The position numbers were made by a program, and so were the translations under genes. The notes beneath the pieces are model-generated. The model saw only the letters and a list, made by a program, of their open reading frames with translations. It ran no database searches and was not told where the DNA came from. This document shows positions 59,701-64,000 of a stretch of 64,000 nucleotides of DNA, piece by piece. Origin of the DNA: Toxoplasma gondii ME49. Lineage: Eukaryota > Apicomplexa > Conoidasida > Eucoccidiorida > Sarcocystidae. Numbering within the stretch: position 1 is the stretch's first letter; each line of letters begins with the position of its first letter. The DNA is taken from positions 1,571,535 to 1,635,534 of the forward strand of contig NC_031475.1 of NCBI RefSeq assembly GCF_000006565.2. The letters run 5' to 3'.

Positions 59701-62196
59701 AGGATGGAGAAGCGCCAAAGAAGTTTGGCGGGGAGTTCGAGCGGCGCGGGGAAAGCTGGAGTCATCGCTTCGGCATTCCAAGCACATTTAATTGCTCAAC
59801 ACCGGAACGTCGACGCCCAGAGGACGGGCGGGAGCCCCTTTCAACGACAGACTCGCCGTCACCAGTAAATGTGCCCGGGGAATTCCGTGCTGGCACTGAA
59901 GAGGCAAAGGGGGCATGCAGAAGAGACAACGGGCCCCGGGAGTGGCGCCACGTAGGCCATGCCTTTCAAGTTTGTTTGGTTCTTGACAATCGCGAACGCG
60001 TCGAACACGGCGTCGGTGGTTGGGGAGGTGGGATAAACAGAGCAGAGTTTCTGTCTGCACAGCTGCGAAGGAATGGTGTTCTCGTCGAGTTACGGCCTCT
60101 TCCGGTGGGCGACGCCATCTGGGTGGCTCGGCAGTGTTCCGGTGCCGCTGAAGCGGCTGTGACAAGCCCCAGAGACACTAGGGACAGAAGCGCATCTCTG
60201 GAACGTTCGATCGCAAATGCACCCAAATTAGTTTGTAGGGTCGGGGCCGCTGTTTCGGCAGAGACGACGTCGCCGATGAAGAAAGGCGCATTCGCCTTAC
60301 CGGCGGAGTTTGTGTTGCCTCTCATTGTAGAGCGCAAGACCCTCCGGGACCTGAGCTCGTCGATCCGAGACGGCCGCTACGAGGACCAGAAGTACCGTCT
60401 GATGCGCTGCGCCGGTGTCACACGAGTTCTATACCTCGTCGAGGGCTTGCTTGAGGCTTCGCAGTGTCCCGCGATTCCGCTCTCGACGGTTACTTTCGCG
60501 GGCCAGAGACGTAACCCTGGAGGGTCGGGTCCAAGTGTCCAACGCTTTCCCGGATCTCAACGCCCAGGCGTTCCTGGCGGATCGACTAGTCTCGCCAATG
60601 CCTCAGGCGGCCGAGCGTTTCTTGGCGGGCCTCTGTCGACGTCTGCTGCTACCATGGCGGCTGAGATTGCCGCTGTACGTACAGCGCAGGTCAAGACGCA
60701 GCTCGTCAATGGCTTCTCGCTTCTAAACACCACTTGCCCAGCCCATACGGTGGCCATGTTGACTCGCATCCACAGACGGCTGGTGAGACAGTTTTCTGCC
60801 GACGCCGTCGTTCCCCAAAACACTCACAAGTTCTGTTCGGAAACAAGTGCACGAGGGGCTGAAGCGGCCGAAGTTTGGCGGAGGTCTGATGCCGATGTTC
60901 ATCAAACAGTACTCGACATTGAGACGTCACGCTTAGAGGCATCTGGAACCGAGGTGTCCGGGGCGTCATCGAGGAAGGTGATGGAAAGAGTGATTCACCT
61001 GTTTCTCCTTCGCAAGAAACAGGACGAAACAGGTCTCTCAGGTGACACCCTTGGGGTGTGTCCGATGGACGCCGCCGGGAACGCCCAAGTCGTAGAACTT
61101 CTCTCTTGGTCAGAATGGCTCGAGAAGAACCGGCAGAGCGCAAAGTGCACCGTGCAGGAGGTTTTCTGTAGACAACTGAGTGTGTTGCCATTTCTTGGAA
61201 AACGCGGCGCAGCTCACATTGCGAAAGCGTGTGGCCACCCAGCGGCTTTTGCTCGGTTGCTCAAAACCCACCCCGACGACAGACACCTTCGAACAGCTTT
61301 AGCTTTGGCAGCGCTTGCAGCGGACCAAGCGAAAAGCGGACAGGGAAAACCCGATGCGGAGAAACGGAACGAGAATGGTGATACGTTGCTGCTAACACGG
61401 CAGAACCGCCAGACTCGAAGAGTGGGTGAGGAAATGGTGGAGGACAAAAACTCGGAAAGCGAACCTCGAGAGCCAGGCGAGAGAAGCACCGATAGAAAGA
61501 AGCGGAAACGCCGCGATGGCCTGCAGCTCGACTGCCGAGAACAAGGGCGTATCTCAGCCATTAACACCGGATCTGCTCGGCCACAAGCTATCAGCAGCAA
61601 GGTAAAATTCAAGAAGGCAGTTCTACCAACCGTTTCACAGAGAAACTGTAGCAGAGATGACGATCTTATGTATACAAAGTTATACAGAGTGTACGCGTGG
61701 AAGTGCCTTGCAGCAGAGAAGACAACCTAATGAACATACAGTTAGTTGTACAGGCGTGTGTGTTTAATTATGTGGTAAGGGTCCCAATTGAAAGACCGTT
61801 GCCTACCTGAACGAGCGTCCGGTAGCTGGGACTCTCCATTGATCCCTGCCGCGAGTCTTCGATGAGAGTTGCACCAGCGTAAGCTCAGACAGTGTAGAGA
61901 GAGCGTCAGGATACGAATAGGGTTTGCAGAATGGTCTTTGCCGCACCTAAACTTTTCTTATCTAAGCCTTTCAAGCCTATCTTGGAATATTTCTCAGTCT
62001 TCTGTTCTGCGTGTTCCGGTTTCAGGCGTTGGCGCTTTGCAGGCTGCTTTACCAGGACGAAGTTCCTGCGTCTGTCCTGGACGCAATGCAGCCTTTGGCT
62101 GTTGCTGCCTCGACAGTTCTCGAGAACAAGTGTGCAATGGCAGCAGCGTTAACGCCCTGCAGGGAGCAGGTGGAGAGGGAAGGAAATATTCTCTGA
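55244..62196 (+). CDS. MUS81: MUS81 crossover-junction endonuclease (6 exons, about 1427 aa)
   Basis: Exons 55244-55447, 56034-56090, 56165-56244, 57319-58099, 58611-61601 and 62026-62196 total 4284 nt in phase. The N-terminal HhH region is split over exons 1-3: NWKIFNYFVEARRKATTARQ, then MQAVQLRPLSS and EAEQLDGVGDYLSSF. A winged-helix region follows (WTALVCLYRLKAFDQKGVS; FLTEEGKAVAERL). The ERCC4/XPF nuclease has VCLVDN-like strand VCLVLDNRE and the catalytic signature GD at 874-875, ERK at 948-950 and Asp954 (GDX(n)ERKX3D), so it should be active. The C-terminal HhH2 reads REVF-like QEVFCRQLSVLPFLGKRGAA and ends in exon 6 with ALALCRLLYQ. MUS81 pairs with an EME1-type partner to cut forks, flaps and recombination intermediates. 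About 330 disordered residues separate the winged helix from the nuclease. Borders of exons 2 and 3 (donors gtcacc and gtgtta) are weak. Confidence 0.88.
56718..56747. repeat. (TA)n microsatellite, about 30 bp
   Basis: Uninterrupted TA dinucleotides inside the long intron 3 of the MUS81 gene. Such tracts are commonly polymorphic between strains. Confidence 0.95.
56775..57188. other. Intronic block open in several frames on both strands
   Basis: Within MUS81 intron 3 (56245-57318) the plus strand is open for 117 codons ending at 57132. The minus strand is open for 137 codons from an ATG at 57188 to 56775. A second minus frame reads RNDLEILDNDIQDFKGNLV, then VPHVSVQHSFATEEKN and HFDIDPEAEGPECG before a stop. 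That second minus frame has C2-domain-like character. No splice-supported gene could be built. It may be a nested gene or a decayed gene fragment. Confidence 0.35.
58509..58534. repeat. (AT)n microsatellite, about 26 bp
   Basis: Uninterrupted AT dinucleotides in intron 4 of the MUS81 gene, about 75 bases before the acceptor of exon 5. A short GATAGAGAGATA stretch follows it. Confidence 0.95.
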
Positions 62197-63848
62197 TACG
62201 TGGAGGCAGAGACGCAGGTTCTTCCCGTCACCATTTTGCTCCATTATGGTTCTGGGTTTAGCAATATCTGCTGATCCAGACCACGAAGTCAGACAGCCCG
62301 TGCGCTGCTCTAACTTGAATGGAGTCTTCTTATCAACGTATCTCTTCAGATCGGCTGGACTGCACGCCAGAGCTGACTTCATTCGCAGCTGTATCGCCCC
62401 TCTTGTCTTAGGCCGATACCAAAATTACTCTACACGAAAGCTAGGCCTCCCGCTTCAGTGTGCTCTGAAATGCTTTAAGAAAGATAAACCTGGAACTACT
62501 GTCGAAAGTATGTAGTCGAAGGTAGACAGCGAGTCCCTCTCTGCCCCGTTGACCATAAATACCCTCCACATGGTGCATCCACTAAAGACTAGGTAAGTCG
62601 GTTATTTTGTGGCAGCAGAGAAAAATGAAATAACGCGGTTCTGATGTCCGGAGCCAAACTGCTCGCTCCTAGCTTTTGCACAAAAAGGCCAGCACTATAA
62701 GTGGCGTTACGCGTGGCCATGAGCTTAAAAGAGACCCCCCCAAAATTGCTCAGTGACTGTACGGGAACGTGGTCCCGGTAAAATAGGTCACATCTGTTTT
62801 GTGGTTCCCACACCTGAGCAGTGCCCCTCAACAGATTTTAGGCGGAGGACGGATAGCCAACATCCGCCAGTCTCAGGGCGGAGGGACTCTGTAAGAAACG
62901 CCTCAGCAGGACCTGTGACAGAAACGAGCGACTGTGTCCATTTGACACCGCTGAACGATTTCAAAAACCCGCTTGTGTGGCGCCGGAAAGCGTGCGATGT
63001 GTAGAGTATTGATAATGACACCACCGCTTTGCACACGGCATGAAAGTCAGCACTGATGTCAAGCATCGGAGTTGTACTGGTCACATCACTCCACATGAAT
63101 TAGAGCTTTAAGAGCATAGGGACTTTTCTGTACGCTTCAGTGACCACACGAAAGATGCCGCGTGTCTTGAAACGAGACACGGGAGCGCTAGTTTTTCGTT
63201 TATCGCGCATCAAAGAGCCAAACCATAAACGACTGAATATGCCGCTCTGCTGGAGTCATCCCGGAAACTATCGTGATGCTTTGTAACACAGGAAACACGT
63301 TATTATGCGAGGACGTCTGTGGTTTACGTCTTAAAAATCTCGTTAGCTTGAGTCATCCGCTCTTTTGGATCGGCTGCGTGGTTACTGTCCATCTGTTCCA
63401 CAGGAGTGACTATATCCTGGCTATCCGTGTGTGAGTGCCCGATGCTGTGGAACAACAATCACGCCATCTCAAGAACGATACACACAAAAGTGAGGGGAAG
63501 CAGCTCGAGGCAATCCTTTAGGAAAAGTTTGATGAGCAGAAGATTCTGTTGCACCGAAGGCTGCCATTTAGAGCGTTTCGGGGGAGGACGGCTAACTTTC
63601 AAGCATTGAGCACTGCATGTGCATGGACAGGGACGTTTGTGTCAACCAGAAACCGTTGCCTTGTATGCCACTGCTTGAACCCTGCAGGGAGGTCTACAGG
63701 AGAGAGAAAATAACAATGTTGGTTCTCAACCTTGTGTCCCAGTACTCTTAAAACGGCCGTTTCAGGCTCCATTAATGCTATTCGTTAGCGGGACGAGTTC
63801 TTCCACCACGCCACCGCATTATTTGCGTTGTTCTCTGTTTCCCTCTAG
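62197..63848. other. Region downstream of MUS81
   Basis: About 1.65 kb with no supported gene. It includes the MUS81 3' UTR. Frames of up to 102 codons on both strands overlap one another and show no motif or paired splice signals. Confidence 0.35.
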
Positions 63849-64000
63849 ATCATCTTGGTGTCTTGCCCTTCCGGCAGCGTGTGCCCGGACTTCATGACGT
63901 GTCAAAATTTGTACCTTTCGGGAGAGGCAGAGCAACTCAATGAAACCTGCTTGAATGAACGGCATGCTGAAAGCATTTTAGGATTTGCTAGTGGTATAAA
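63849..64000 (+). CDS. Possible exon running off the right edge
   Basis: A strong acceptor (ctgtttccctctag) precedes 63849. The frame starting directly after it is open to the window end and reads IILVSCPSGSVCPDFMTC, then LYLSGEAEQLNETCL. A second frame reads LGVLPFRQRVPGLHDVSKF and stops about 105 bases in. Which frame is used depends on sequence outside the window. No family can be named from either. Confidence 0.3.
   Translation, partial: MILVSCPSGSVCPDFMTCQNLYLSGEAEQLNETCLNERHAESILGFASGI

Noticed and set aside
1..64000. tRNA, rRNA, CRISPR, insertion sequence, viral or prokaryotic operon features
   Set aside because: I looked for cloverleaf-like boxes, regular repeat-spacer arrays, transposase or reverse-transcriptase motifs and terminal inverted repeats and saw none that I could support. 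A covariance-model search would be needed to exclude small structured RNAs.

Overview
The window looks like nuclear DNA of a cyst-forming coccidian apicomplexan (Toxoplasma/Neospora/Hammondia type). Genes lie on both strands and are cut by introns of a few hundred bases with GT-AG borders. Their proteins carry very long Ser/Pro/Glu-rich insertions between short conserved domains, and GCATGC-type motifs are scattered throughout. Nothing bacterial, organellar or viral was seen. Species assignment is inference; a whole-genome search would settle it. All exon models were built by eye from open frames, splice signals and phase agreement. In every model marked complete, the exon lengths sum to a multiple of three.

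Layout. 1.2-2.8 kb (+): small ankyrin-repeat protein. 4.2 kb (+): possible small secreted protein. 5.5-7.0 kb (-): 307-aa ER-resident protein with signal peptide and KDEL tail, family unknown. 9.4-18.3 kb (-): 11-exon ORC1/Cdc6-family AAA+ ATPase. 20.3-22.3 kb (-): six-exon unrecognised protein with an in-frame 33-bp tandem duplication. 23.5-25.3 kb (+): RNase H2 subunit C. 26.8-36.5 kb (-): very large Rab3GAP catalytic-subunit homologue. 38.99-39.85 kb (+) and 39.85-42.05 kb (-): two predicted secreted proteins that meet tail to tail with interlocked stop codons. 44.1-47.2 kb (-): WD40 protein. 47.4-50.3 kb: several very small gene candidates. 51.0-53.2 kb (-): Arg/Ser- and Lys-rich nuclear-type protein. 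53.8-54.9 kb (+): 67-aa candidate. 55.2-62.2 kb (+): MUS81 structure-specific endonuclease. The right edge (63.85 kb onward) starts another possible exon.

Functions. Three recognisable genes act in nuclear DNA metabolism: origin licensing (ORC1/Cdc6), ribonucleotide/RNA-DNA hybrid removal (RNase H2C) and joint-molecule cleavage (MUS81). The Rab3GAP homologue, the KDEL protein and the signal-peptide proteins belong to the secretory pathway. There is no operon logic: each gene is expected to have its own promoter, and close head-to-head or tail-to-tail spacing is the main relation between neighbours.
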